64,000 nt of DNA, taken from contig NC_084590.1 in NCBI RefSeq assembly GCF_033807715.1, positions 4,875,593 to 4,939,592 on the forward strand, in the 5' to 3' direction. The DNA comes from Cololabis saira. Lineage: Eukaryota > Chordata > Actinopteri > Beloniformes > Belonidae. The notes below the pieces were generated by a model, which saw only the letters and a list, made by a program, of their open reading frames with translations, had not been told where the DNA came from and did no database searches. Positions 50,216 to 62,291 of this stretch are shown in pieces. Within the stretch, counting starts at the first letter, position 1, and each line of letters starts with the position of its first letter. A program made the translations under genes and the position numbers.

Positions 50216-51227
50216 TCAAAGAAAGCACAAGTTCATGGAGAAGTCCTGCGTTTGTTAATTTAGTTATTGTGCTCACTCATCATCAAAGTGAGGAGGGAGC
50301 GTCGGATGTTGCTCAGCATCCGTTTGATAACAGTCCTGCAGGCGAGGCCAGGTCAGGGATGAGGAACACGGCCAAGCTTCTGCTAGTCCTCACCGTCTCC
50401 GGGGAATCCCAAACAAGGAGAGGTGTCCCAGCTCTGACCCAGCCTCTCGCTTCCTGTCGGCCAAACTCCACACAAGCCCGGAGCCAGATTGATTCCATCC
50501 CAAAGAGACTGGTCAAACCATTAGAGAAGGGTCTGTCTTGGTGAGAAAAAAATAAGGGAGCTCCACTAGGGCTTCTAATCACCAGTTCCAAACTGATAGA
50601 CTTTTACTTGTCAAAATGCCTGTCAGGGTCACATTTGGGATTTACAAGCAGACAAAGTAATGCACACTTATCCCATCTACACACTGTCTAACTTTAACGC
50701 GGACAAATGAAAATCCAAATGGAGAGATTGCCACACACAAGACAAAACGCTGCTCTCGACCAAATCCCTCTGATAACATGTTCAAGCAAATGCAGCTCAA
50801 GCGCAGGCAGGGCAGGGCGGCGGGGAAGACAGCAGCAAAAAGAACAAATGAGAGCTGTGATCTGTCACAGATGTGCCCTCAGCTTACAGTAATGCGTGTG
50901 TAATAGCCGGCCCGGTGGCGAGCCATTGTCTTACGCAGCCTCGCTGAGACCGGAGCTAAAAAGCGGCTTTAAGAACGCAATGCCCGGCACCACATGGCAG
51001 CAAGGCTAAACCATTTGCACAAATCACCTCACTTCCCTCCCTTTTTAATGGCCCAGGCAGAGCTGCTATTAGGGCCAATGGGTTAGGAGATGAATGTGTG
51101 AACGATTATTCTCTGGGAGTGGGGTCGCTGCCCTCGCAGGTCGATTACACTCATTCTTTCCTCCCTCTAACTCTCTCAGCCTCCTTTCTCATTGTCCCCA
51201 CACAACTGGTGTTTTCTGTCCTCCTGG
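50216..51227. other. Non-repetitive intron stretch
   Basis: No repeat or bcas3-like exon recognised. Confidence 0.4.
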
Positions 51228-51347
51228 TGACCAGTTTGGGACCAGTTTGGGACCAGTTTGGGACCAGTTTGTGACCAGTTTGTGACCAGTTTGTGACCAC
51301 TTTGTGACCAGTTTGTGACCAGTTTGTGACCAGTTTGTGACCACTTT
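51228..51347. repeat. 12-bp tandem array
   Basis: About ten units of GACCAGTTTGGG / GACCAGTTTGTG; the first units end GGG, the later ones GTG, with two units ending the motif in CACTTT. Confidence 0.95.
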
Positions 51348-51602
51348 CCACGGATCCTGTTTGGTCAGGCAGTGTGTCACACACTGCCTGGGCTACGTTA
51401 TGTCGAGCCGAGGTCTAAACTGTTTACTGCCAGCTCAACACGGCAACAGTCTTCCCAGAATGACTTCATGCGTTTGTTGTAATCAGAGTGGTGTGCAATC
51501 GTGTCATCTGGAATTCGGAATGCTTCATTTCAGGTTTTGAGATTTTCAATTCCTCATCAATCGACAAGAGCAGCGGTTGATATTTTTTACGCCGGTAGTT
51601 AC
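51348..51602. other. Unique intron sequence
   Basis: Nothing recognised. Confidence 0.4.
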
Positions 51603-52708
51603 TGACTCGTTTCCATGCAGTCAAAATTTGGGTTACGGTCAATATTCCGGTTACTGAAACATTGGGAATAATGTGTTTCCATGCGTGAGCAAACAGGGTT
51701 ATCCCTGTTTACATGGTAATTAATCATTCAGGATATCTGGATCAAACCAGCGACGCACGGAGAACGTCATGACACAATTCCCGTCATTTCTGCTTCTTCT
51801 TCCTGTATCCAAATTCAAAACAACATTAACAGCAGCACGGTGGATAATCAACAGCCCAGTAGAAGTTGTTTTGTTTCTCGTCCCTGTAGTTCACCTTTTT
51901 CAGGGTCTTCCAGCTGAGCTTGATCTGGTCTGGCGTTCCTACAAATGCTGCTTCACGCAACTTTTCTCTCACCTTCTTGTAAATCTTCTATCCCGGTACT
52001 TTCTACCGTCTACAAATGCAGAAATGTTCATATTTGATTTAGATTTTGAGTTTTTTATTTCGGTCCGTTTGGATACAACATAATACAACATAAAAAAAAG
52101 GGTCCAATATTTTAAGTGGCACCGAAAAGGTATAGGCTGAAGCCAAGGCTTATTATGCCTACCCTTTTATGAACCTCCACTCAGGAGGTTTTATACAAAA
52201 CAAAACTAATAATTTGGGTTCAAACATTGAAAAAGAATGGATATATTGGACAAGTAACAGGTATCTAGACAAGAAACAAAGACAAAAAAGACAAAAACGA
52301 AACAAAAAACATACTATAAATTGCAAGGAGTGGAAAATTAAGTGGTATGTAATGAAGGATATATCATATCCTTCATTACATTTATGAAGTGATTAGTCTC
52401 CTCCTGGTCTTGGTTTCTCCGTGTTTATAAGAACTTCCTGGACTCAAAAGACCAGGATTCCTTGTGAACAGAGCATGAGCAGAAAACAGATTCCTGTTCC
52501 GTTTGATGGGGATATTCCGTTTGGTGTTTACATGACTGAATATTCAGGGTTTAAAAGGAGTAACCCAGGGCTCATATTGGGGTTTTTAGAAACCCCAATA
52601 TGAGCAAATTCTGGTTATTCAAAGGGGTTATTGGTGTTTACATGGCCGTGCAAAACCGGGTTATTGCCAATATTCCGGTTAGAACAGGGTTATTGATGCA
52701 TGGAAACG
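51603..52708 (+). mobile_element. Repeat family W, copy 3, with two extra segments
   Basis: Same family as 5574-6198. It has about 118 bp of extra interior (51825-51942) flanked by ACA, and a LINE insertion (52032-52365). It keeps a near-perfect palindrome around 52569-52604. Confidence 0.87.
52032..52365 (-). mobile_element. 5'-truncated LINE inserted in family W
   Basis: Read on the minus strand it ends with a short A-rich tail (CGAAATAAAAAACTC). It includes GTAGGCATAATAAGCC and the CAGCCTATACCTTTTCGG motif of fish LINE 3' regions. The target was GTTCATATCCTTCATTAC, as preserved in other W copies; TCATAT appears on both sides. At the LINE 5' junction 16 bp of flanking DNA is present as an inverted copy (52347-52362 against 52366-52381). 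Confidence 0.7.
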
Positions 52709-53620
52709 GTGTTCCTGGTGCTCCTGGGGTGTAGAGGGTAAACCCCGAGCTTACTTCACCTTTGCTCCGTCCATGTTTCCCGTACCCCCACCCACCCATG
52801 TCCATTTACTCTGCTGGAGATCCTAAAGTGGGATCTCAGCAGGTTGAGTAGCGGCCGTGCACCCCCTTCTCCCCAGTCTTTGATAAGTGCTAGTTTACCA
52901 CTGACCTCCATTACACCAACCAGTTCGTTCATTTGTCAACTTCGCGCTCCAGGAGTAAGACATTCCAAGGCAAATTGTTGCTCCCTGTCTCCCAGAGGAA
53001 CATTTTTTCCACATATCCATGTACCAAGACTAATTGGACAGTGTGTGCTGTCGTTGGGAGGGCCGGGGCGGATGCAGTGAAAGCGATAAAATAAAGAAGT
53101 GCCGCAGAGTGCTTTGGTTGGCCGGGGATTCTGTTTTTCATGACTGGGGGGGGGGGGGTTGTCTTGCAGGGACAGAGTTCAGTCTCATCGGACCTTTATT
53201 GCTGTAGGGAAAAGGCTTATTTACTGTAAACTGTTTACAGAGCTCTGTCACTATCTCTGGACGTGCAGGATAAACACAGGAACACACTCCCACTCCTAAT
53301 GTCTTGTAAACACCAGAAAGACACACAGATAGACAGGAGCGTACCCTGAAAAAGACACTCCACTCTGGATGACTCCTGGAGACACACACTCACACACACA
53401 CACACCGGCTGCAGACTTGTTAACATAATCACACTGGAGACACATTTGTCCACACCCTAGCTCAAAAATGGACATGCTCATTCAATGCACAATGCTCTTT
53501 CATAAATATACACTCACACTAAAAAAAGAAGTTGCATGCAATCACACAACTCTTTGTCTCTTTGTCTCCTGAATGCTGGAGTCCTGGTAGTTTGACTGGT
53601 GTCTCCAGTGAAACGCTTCG
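52709..53620. other. Unique intron sequence
   Basis: No gene recognised; a G-run at 53145-53158 and a short CA run at 53386-53405. Confidence 0.4.
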
Positions 53621-54248
53621 TCCTTCAAGGATTTTTGATTTGAAGTGTTTATTTCGAACATGCATGATAAAAAAAGAGTACAAAAAAGTAAAAAAACAAA
53701 ATACAAATATATATCCAGTCCTACCCCTGAATCTGACATACATTCTTACATATAATAAGACGAGTTTCAATAAACTTACGTATAAAATACTCATCCCTAC
53801 TTTAATAACTGTTCAATACAGTGATATAATACTCAATTATATGTATATATAAATATAGTCAAAAACAAAACAAAAGAAAACAAAACAACCACCCAGCATT
53901 TAGTTGTGCTACTATGTATGTATGTACTAATAGAAGTAATTATAATGTATAGTATTATATTATCATTACTTTACTATAATACTACAATATAATAGAGAAC
54001 AATAGACAGCAATGATATAACAATATACTTGAATAACTATATAAGAGTAGATATGCTATATATACACTGGTTCATGTATTTACCTCCAATTATATACATA
54101 ATAATTACTATAAATCTATATATCGACATATCTACACATAAATCAATATATATTCATAGAGATATAGATACACAAATACTGTACGTATAATACAACTCAA
54201 TATATCCGTATACATACCTACATATAACATATCTATATCCATAATATA
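53621..54248 (-). mobile_element. 5'-truncated LINE (L2/CR1-like), copy 2
   Basis: Collinear with 4106-5120 (CATGCATGATAAAAAAAG, CCCTGAATCTGACATACATT, TTCAATACAGTGATATAATA). It is broken at 54249 by a palindromic MITE; copy 1 keeps the uninterrupted sequence CATAATATACATCTATATA there. Confidence 0.65.
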
Positions 54249-54615
54249 CAGGACTGTCTCAGAAAATTAGAATATTGTGATAAAGTTCTTTATTTTCTGT
54301 AATGCAATTAAAAAAACAAAAATGTCATACATTCTGGATTCATTACAAATCAACTAAAATATTGCAAGCCTTTTATTATTTTAATATTGCTGATTATGGT
54401 TTACAGTTTAAGATTAAGATTCCCAGAATATTCTAATTTTTTGAGATAGGATATTTGAGTTTTCTTAAGCTGTAAGCCATGATCAGCAATATTAAAATAA
54501 TAAAAGGCTTGCAATATTTCAGTTGATTTGTAATGAATCCAGAATGTATGACATTTTTGCATTACAGAAAATAAAGGACTTTATCACAATATTCACATTT
54601 TCTGAGACAGTCCTG
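54249..54615. mobile_element. Palindromic TA-flanked MITE, copy 5 (best preserved)
   Basis: 367 bp, TA on both sides. Ends are CAGGACTGTCTCAGAAAATT and TTTTCTGAGACAGTCCTG, and the arms are almost completely inverted. The empty site is preserved in the LINE paralogue near 5090-5115. Confidence 0.93.
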
Positions 54616-55421
54616 TACATCTGTATATCTACATCAGAACAATCAGAGCTGCTTCCCATCTTTCTTTTCTTTGCCATATTTCCACGGCTGGACTCAGACT
54701 GACATGTTGCGGTACAGGGAGCATGTTTTAAACCATAGGACTGATATCACGTTGCGTCTGACAAACACACGGTGCTTTGCAGGCCGAGCAGACGAGTCAT
54801 GAAGCTGCAGCTTTTCAGATCCGTCTGAGAACACGGACGTCCAGCTCCCGCCCTATATGTGTGAACTTACCAGGCCCTTAAACAGCCCCGTCTGAAAGTA
54901 TGTCATGTGAAAAGTGTATTTGGTGAAGTGTGCTAGTTGAAATAATGGTTTTTCCATCTATCTCTGTATCCCCACCCTCTTCACCCCCCCCTCCACCCCT
55001 TTGGTGAAGACCCTACCTCTTTGGGGCGGGATGTTTTGCCATTAAAACTCCATGGTGAGTTTTGCCTCTCCCCTCGTTGGTCCCCCGGCAGCATGCAACC
55101 ATTGACGCCACCAAAGCTCACGTCTTCCTTTACTGCTCATTTGTATCCTCATATATTTTTCAACACATTCGACATTTTGCGTCATTTTCGTCATTTTCCT
55201 CAGCAGGGAAACAATCCCAAACGAGGAGATTTTCTTATTTTCTCATTGTCGTTGTCATTTTGCAAACCCCCCCCTTTTTTTATTCTATTATTTTTATTTA
55301 TTTATTTAACTGTATTTGTTGTAAGATTATTCAACATGTTGTGTTAAGGTCACTGCAGAATTTAGGTGTGTGTTTTTATTGTGTTTCTTATGGGCTGGGT
55401 GTGATTTTTCTTCAATTATAC
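54616..55421. other. Unique intron sequence
   Basis: No gene or repeat recognised. Confidence 0.4.
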
Positions 55422-55891
55422 CGGGGGTCGGCAACCCGCGGCTTTAGAGCCGCATGCGGCTCCTTAGCGCTGCTCTAGTGGCTCCTGGAGCTTTTTCAAA
55501 AATGTTTGACCTTTTTTTTTCCTTTTTTTCTTCTTTTTTTTCTCTTTTTTTCCTTTTTTTCTTTTTTTTCTCTTTTTTCATTTTTTTCTTCTTTTTTTCC
55601 TTTTTCCTTTCCTTTTTAATCTCGACATTTTGACTTTTTTCTCGAAATTTCAACTTTTTTCTCAAGATTTACTTCAACATTAATCTCGGCATTCTGATTT
55701 TTTTCTCAAAATCTTGACTTTTTTTCTTTTTAAAATCTCCCCCCAGTTGTAACTAATATAGAAACATGCAGCATGTGTTGCCTTCAAGGCTGATACAGAC
55801 AAGACTTTTCATATTTTGCGGCTCCAGATATATTTGTTTTTTGTGTTTTTGGTCCAATATGGCTCTAAACATTTTGGGTTGCCCACCCCTG
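55422..55891 (+). mobile_element. hAT-like MITE (GTCGGCAACCC family), copy 2
   Basis: Ends CGGGGGTCGGCAACCCGCGG and TTGGGTTGCCCACCCCTG. Flanks AATTATAC and TATTATAC form a near-perfect 8-bp duplication. The interior is pyrimidine-rich followed by X-type TCGACATTTTGACTTTTTTC units (55620-55735). Confidence 0.87.
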
Positions 55892-57765
55892 TATTATACT
55901 GTATTGCCAGGTTTTTCTTTAACATTTACAGGTTTTTCCTTCACATTTACAGGTTTTTCTTTCACATTTACAGTAGAATAATGCTTAATAATGTGTTAAC
56001 GTTGTTAGGATGGTTTGTGTTGCTTCAGGGGGCGTATGGCAGGGCCAGACTGGTTCCTGTGTGATCTCTGTTCAGTCCCACTACAACGCCTCGCTAAGAA
56101 AAACGCCTTTACATCATTGTCGATTTTTCTTTTCCTTGTCTTTGGTTACATTCTTTCCATGTGATGTGTGTTTGCATGCAGTAATTCTGCATTTTCACAT
56201 CTTGGGAAGTGAAAACTTGTCTTGCATGGTTACAGTTACGTGAGTGACGTCTGCTTCTTGTTTACGACATGTTTCACAAAGATCTACGGATGAACTAATG
56301 CTTCTTGTTTTAATTCACTGCCAACTACGACGAGGTCTCCGTCAAATCTAAACCAAGTTTTGTGTTTTTTCTCTGACATTTGAGCTTTTTCATTGTTGTT
56401 TTATTCAGCTGTTATGCTTCTATTATATTGGCTTCTTTATGGTCAGCATGAAATCAAGCAAAGGTGGAAATGAAACATAGTGTAACATTTAACGGCTTTC
56501 AGAGTCCACTAACGCAAAGGATGATAACGATAACTTTATTTGATGACTGTTGTTCTATGATGAAAAAAAGAAAAAGATCTGTTTTAGTGGTTTAAATAAT
56601 CATTGTGTAATGTCACCTCAGCAGATTCTTCAGCATCACCACTTATTACTTAATACATTAGTTGAGGTTATGCTGAACCTCAATTTATTATTCAGAACTC
56701 CTTGCTAATGTAAAATAAGCATTAAAGTAACGAGCTGCACGTCTCACAGATCTGTGAAGCAGCAGGTTTCATCTCCACTCGCTTTAACAGAGATAATATA
56801 ACTGTTAATATATCATATACATCGTGTGTTCAGGGAAAGCTGCTTATTTAAAAACAAAGGAAAAAAGAAAGACAGAATCCAGTTATTACGAGTGCCCTTT
56901 CAATCTGACAGATACATAAAAACTTTAAAGTAAAGTCATTCATTTTTTTTAGCTTTTGCAGACATTGCTTCCAGCTGATATTTTTTTTTTTCAATTGATA
57001 TATTATTGATTCCAGTTATACTAATAGAAGAGAAAATGCACTGCAGGTGAGACGGCAAGGTAAAAAGACAAATGTATCCAAGCAACAAATAATGTAGTCA
57101 GTCTGGACATGAACTGCAGCACAAGAGCAATTCAGTTCCACTTTTCAGCTAAAAAGTCGGACAAATCATTAATTTACGCCGTTGATGACGGAATCAATCT
57201 TTCCCCTTATTGCCTGGCATGAAGAATCAGATGTTACAGCGTCGTCAATAGGTTTTTTATTTCCCTCCCGATACGGTCTAATGCCACGTCTCTCGTCAGC
57301 GCTGCCTTGTGAAATCAGATGCTTACATGCTGTTAAAAGAAGCCCCGTCATGACGGAGCGTTTCCCTCCCCGGCTCTGCCGCTCTCCCGCTCCTCCCCGT
57401 CCACTCTGCTCACTCTAGATTTAAATGAATAGCATGTGGTGTCCTCACCGAGGCTTGGGTTTCATCTTTTTGTTGTGGCCGGTCACTCATACTTTTTAAT
57501 TGAAACTTTTTTTCCTTCCATTTTTCATCCGGCTCCTGCTCAATCTGGGCCCTTAGCCATTTCTGACTGTATGAATCAAAGACACACACGTCGTTAAGTA
57601 TTGGAAATCAGGACCCTTATAATACTCAGGTTTCTTTCAATACTTCATGTCTTGAGTATTGAGCATCTTGTTTACGAAATGCTGGTTTAAAATGCAATTA
57701 TTTATATAATCTGGCCCTTCAAAGACCTTATGAGGCGTTTATGCGGCCACTGGCCACGGTTACAG
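55892..57765. other. Non-repetitive intron stretch
   Basis: No exon or repeat recognised except a triplicated ACAGGTTTTTC-TTTCACATTT motif (55909-55975). The 57140-57350 part is a candidate conserved noncoding element. Confidence 0.4.
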
Positions 57766-58397
57766 GATGTTTTTTAATTCGGAATTAATTAATTAAACTA
57801 TTTCCCTTCGAGTTTACATGGAAATAGTAATTCTGAATTGAGGTTTACATAGAAAACACATTTGATGGTCTTTCTCCAATTCCTCTCCAGGTCTGGGGGT
57901 TGGGAAGGTTCTGATTGGATAGGGGGGGGACCGGAAGTTAAACTACCGGAAGAAAAACTAACTTAGTCGTTACAACTTTGAAAAGCTCACAATTTGTATG
58001 TTTCCTGTTTCCATTTGTTCTTTTAATTATTTCTATTTATTAAATAAATGGTCTCTGCTCTTGACCAGCGTTTACTGCTGCTGCATCTTGAAACTTTGTT
58101 TGGAAAACCAGCCCAGCAGGAATATAAGCGTCATGGAGACAGACGGGCGAGGGAACGAGCAGAAAGAAAGACCGGGATTAATTTAAAGAGGAATGAGAGT
58201 TTACATGATCTGGAATTATTCATTTCTGATTTAAAATCGGAATAAACCAGTCACTTACTTCGGAATTAAGTTTAATTCAGAATGGCCATTTTCATTGGGA
58301 ATTAGGTGTTTACATGGTAATGTTTACTCATTTTAAATCTGATTTAATTTTAATTCTGAATTAAAGAGGAATTAAACTCCCCATGTAAACTTAGCCA
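57766..58397 (+). mobile_element. Repeat family V, copy 3
   Basis: Collinear with 33476-34192. It lacks a roughly 80-bp interior part that copy 2 has between AAAACTAACTTA and ATGTTTCCTGTTTCCAT. The end is CTCCCCATGTAAACTTAG. Confidence 0.8.
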
Positions 58398-59096
58398 GTC
58401 TGGCCTCCAAAGGCCTTATGAGGCGTTTCTGCGTCCAGCGGCTCACGCTGGGTTTAGCATAAGGAATAGTAAATAACTAGGGGGAGGAATACAATAATCC
58501 TACCTTCTTCTTAAACATGTAATGCCCATTTCTCTAGCGTTCCCTGCTTCCCCAGTGGTTGTCATTAGTGCTCTGCGTTCAGCGGGGCCTCAAGGCTGCC
58601 TCTCTTCCAAGAGCTGTAATAAAATAATAAATGCTCCGCTGAAAGATTTGTCCTCCACATGACTACTACTCTCCCTGCTCCTCTCTTCCTCTGCCTCTCA
58701 TTTCCTTCCTGAAACGCGCTCTTAAAACCATCTCTACTTCTGATTACCAAAAATCAGTGCAACAAAAGACGTGCAGCTCCGTGCCAGTGAGCTCTGCAGC
58801 GTTTGTTCTCTCCCTGTGAGGGTTCTGGGAATAAATGGGAGCTGCCACCGGACCCGTCCCCCCCTCGCCCCTCGCCCCCCCACAGGCGCCTCACGTAAGC
58901 TCCGGACGTAGTAATGCGAAAGGACTTTGATGGTTGATGTCGCAGATTGAATTATGCCCTTGAGGAAAAGCTATTAGCTCCATCAAGAGTCCTCATTTGT
59001 TAAATTAAAAGTGGAAATGACATGAGAGTAGCCTTTTCAGTGAATTAAAGTTACCAAGAAAATAGATTCTCCTTCCTGTTAACCCTGGTGCTGTCT
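58398..59096. other. Non-repetitive intron stretch
   Basis: No exon recognised. 58905-59070 has mixed AT-rich composition with no repeat features. Confidence 0.4.
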
Positions 59097-59845
59097 TCAG
59101 GTCAAGGGAGGAGGGAGGGAAGAAGGGAGGGAGAAAGGAAGGAAGGGAGGAAGGAAGGAAGGAAGGGAGAAAAGGAGGGAGGGAGGGAGGGAGGGAGGGA
59201 GGGAGGGAGGGAGGAAGGAAGGAAGGAAGGAAAGGAAGAAGGAAGGGAGAAAAGGAGGATGGGAGGGAGGGAGAAAATAAGGAAGGGAGGGAGGAAGGAA
59301 GGGAGGAAGGAAGGAAGGAAGGAAGGAAGGAAGGAAGGAAGGAAGGAAGGAAGGAAGGAAGGAAGGAAGGAAGGAAGGAAGGAAGGAAGGAAGGAAGGAA
59401 GGAAGGAAGGAAGGAAGGAAGGAAGGAAGGAAGGAAGGAAGGAAGGAAGGAAGGAAGGAAGGAAGGAAGGAAGGAAGGAAGGGAGGGAGGGAGGGAGGGA
59501 GGGAGGGAGGGAGGGAGGGAGGAAGGAAGGGAGGGAGGGAGGGAGGGAGGGAGGGAGGGAGGGAGGGAGCAAAGAAAGAAGGAAGGAAGGAAGAAAACAA
59601 GGAAAGAAGGAATGAAGGGAGAAAAGAGGAAGAGAAGAAGGAAGGAAGGAATGAAGGGAGGGAGAAAACAAGGAAATAAGGAAGTAGAGAGCAGGAGGAA
59701 AGAAGGAAGGAAGGGAGAAAAGAGGAAGGGAAGAAGGAAGGAAGGGAGGAAGGAAGGGAGTGAGAAAATAAGGAAAGAAGGAAGTAGAGAGCAGGAGGAA
59801 AGAAGGAAGGAAATAAGGAAGGAAGGAAGGAAGGAAGGAAGGAAG
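59097..59845. repeat. (GGAA)n/(GGGA)n purine microsatellite
   Basis: Pure GGAA from about 59300 to 59480 (roughly 45 units), flanked by GGGA-rich blocks and imperfect GAAG/GAGA mixtures. One strand is almost all purine. The minus strand stays open for over 400 codons (Pro/Ser/Phe/Leu) purely through composition. Confidence 0.97.
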
Positions 59846-60245
59846 GAGAGAGCAGTAGGAAAGAAGGAAGGAAGGAGAGAGCAGTAGGAAAGAAGGAAGG
59901 AAGGAGAGAGCAGGAGGAAAGAAGGAAGGAAGGAGAGAGCAGTAGGAAAGAAGGAAGGAAGGAGAGAGCAGTAGGAAAGAAGGAAGGAAGGAGAGAGCAG
60001 TAGGAAAGAAGGAAGGAAGGAGAGAGCAGTAGGAAAGAAGGAAGGAAGGAGAGAGCAGTAGGAAAGAAGGAAGGAAGGAGAGAGCAGTAGGAAAGAAGGA
60101 AGGAAGGAGAGAGCAGTAGGAAAGAAGGAAGGAAGGAGAGAGCAGTAGGAAAGAAGGAAGGAAGGAGAGAGCAGTAGGAAAGAAGGAAGGAAGGAGAGAG
60201 CAGTAGGAAAGAAGGAAGGAAGGAGAGAGCAGTAGGACAGAAGGA
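59846..60245. repeat. 29-bp purine-rich minisatellite, about 13 units
   Basis: Units begin GCAGTAGGAAAGAAGGAAGG at 59881, 59910, 59939 and so on every 29 bp. The main variation is GCAGGAGG in place of GCAGTAGG. It evidently grew out of the adjoining GGAA tract. Confidence 0.95.
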
Positions 60246-61252
60246 AGGAACAGGAGAATGAGGTAGTTTTGACCCAAAGAAAGTACCAGGGTTAAAACGT
60301 AAGGAACTCTGGAGGGAGGAGTGTAGTTTCTGTAGATGTTCCTCTCTTCCTCGTCCCCATTCCCTCTCAGCATATTTATGTTTTCTAATTCATGGCTATA
60401 AGGTTACGTCTTTTTTTGTCCTTATTTGTGTGTAGGTGCCGTTAGCAAACGTCTCTCCCTCCCAGCAGCGCTCTCTCCATAAACCCCAGTCCATGTGGAA
60501 AACATATAGGCACTGCAGCCATAGCTCTCTGTCACAAGCTCCGAGATCTCACCACTCCTCAGCTTCCTCCAGGAAGATCAAGAGGAAAAGTGTGATTTAA
60601 AACACAGATGAACACATTTTAGTGGTCACTGTACCCGGAAGATACAGGAACCAAGCTGTGATCTTTGGTCCTGTTGGCAGGCTCGGTGCGAGCTGAAGCC
60701 TCTTCAAAGAGACCCGAGCCCGGCTCATCAGCCAAGAAACCACATTTGGGAGCCAGTCTTTTGGCTTAGTGTTAGAAACGTCTATGTATTTACATTACTA
60801 TGTGTGATAATTTATGTACATGCACAGTATCCGTAACTGCATCCTCAGACTTTTTGTCTGTAGCGCCAAACAATCATCTGCTTCTCTGTTCGTTTAAAGG
60901 TGACGTCTTATGTATCGGGAAAGAAGAACTGCGTTTTTGTTTTTATTTAAAACGGGATGATTTATGGCCACGTTAATGCAAAGTTATGATCCGTTTGTCT
61001 GAGACAATGCTCGGGTCTGCGTGTGGTATATTCCCCAGAAAATCAACATGAGGTCGCTCTCAAACAGAATGTGTGTACCATGGGTTATTGAAAACAGTGA
61101 ACCACGGGGCCTTTAAGGATTTAACATATTTTCCAGATATGGGAGAGATGGAACGGCATGTTTTCTGCAATTAAACACCTCACCGAAGAAGAACTTCCAC
61201 TTTACAGAGCTTTGGTCATAAAGTCTAGTGTAGCTGTTCTTTCCCGTAAGCA
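60246..61252. other. Unique intron sequence
   Basis: No feature supported. Confidence 0.4.
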
Positions 61253-61376
61253 ATAATCCTCATTTATATGGTGTCCTGGTTTCCACTGTTCCCATAATAT
61301 TAAACATTAAACTGTTTTCTCTGTGATGGATCTCAAAAGTGATTCTTATAGGCGTTTTAGATTATAGAGGGTCTGC
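61253..61376 (+). repeat. Direct repeat left of the THAP element
   Basis: ATAATCCTCATTTATATGGT to GGCGTTTTAGATTATA is repeated on the right side at 61951-62067, about 90% identical, at a 698-bp distance. Confidence 0.85.
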
Positions 61377-61957
61377 ATTGACGTCACATCTCCACTGGAC
61401 CAGCCCCCTTATTCACACTGAGTGGCAAAAACAGCTGCAACTAGTGGAGAAGACGGGATAACAGCTGATTATCGGCTTAAATTAAAGGCAGTTGGCGTTT
61501 CCTGATATTTATATGTACTTAATTTCTACGCCGGGGAAATACACGAAGCAAAGCTTGAAGGCTAACAAAAGTCTTGACGCTTGGTCCGACTTCAAGGCAG
61601 GATTTGTTGTAGAAATTAAAGTGATGAGGACACCGAACTTTATGATTTGACCGTTTAACGTTAGCTACCTAAAAATCCAACATTACCTGATACAAAATGG
61701 GAACCACAAATCCACGTTTTGGTGTCTGGAATCCAGTTGTTTCTGTGAATTGCAGAGATCCATTTGTCTCTTAAGCTTATTTTTCAGCAGTCTGTAAAAC
61801 GATAACTCTGATTTGTTGCTAAATCTATGAGTACAGTCGATCGCACAACAGCTCTTTCCTATTTTAGATGTTTTACAGTTGCTCAAACTGAAAGTTTACT
61901 CTGACACTCAGTCTTCCTGCCACTCAGTCTTTCTGACTCACATTCCCTCTATAATCT
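61359..61957 (-). mobile_element. THAP-bearing repeat, copy 2, with 13-bp inverted termini
   Basis: AGATTATAGAGGG (61359-61371) and CCCTCTATAATCT (61945-61957) are perfect inverses. The interior 61499-61935 matches 266-735. A perfect CRE palindrome is at 61379-61386. The element lies between two direct repeats that overlap its ends, so tandem duplication of a larger unit is an alternative to simple insertion. Confidence 0.7.
61683..61886 (-). pseudogene. THAP domain fragment, frameshifted
   Basis: Encodes KSCCAIDCTHRF and ELSFYRLLKNK like the copy at 428-655. It loses frame before the second half, so the C-x2-H ligands are out of frame. Not functional. Confidence 0.75.
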
Positions 61958-62067
61958 TAATTTATATGGTGTCCTGGTTTCCACCGTTCCCATAATATTA
62001 AACATCCTCATAACTGTTTTCTCTGTGATGGATCTCAAAAGTATTCTTATAGGCGTTTTAGACTATA
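61951..62067 (+). repeat. Direct repeat right of the THAP element
   Basis: ATAATCTTAATTTATATGGT to AGGCGTTTTAGACTATA, partner of 61253-61376. Confidence 0.85.
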
Positions 62068-62291
62068 CATACTACATTTTACCCGTTTTATATGTGTTGT
62101 CATTTACTTTGTATTATATTTTCTTAAACTGGTCGATAATTGTTTGACAGAAAAATAGGAAACTTCAGACTTTTGATTTTTTTTTGTCACTATACGAGGC
62201 ATACAGCAAAATTAAAAGCAGCACGGAGTGGTGTTTTACTTCAAAAAAATGTAAGTAAAAAGTAGAATAAGTACAAAATAAAATACAGTCC

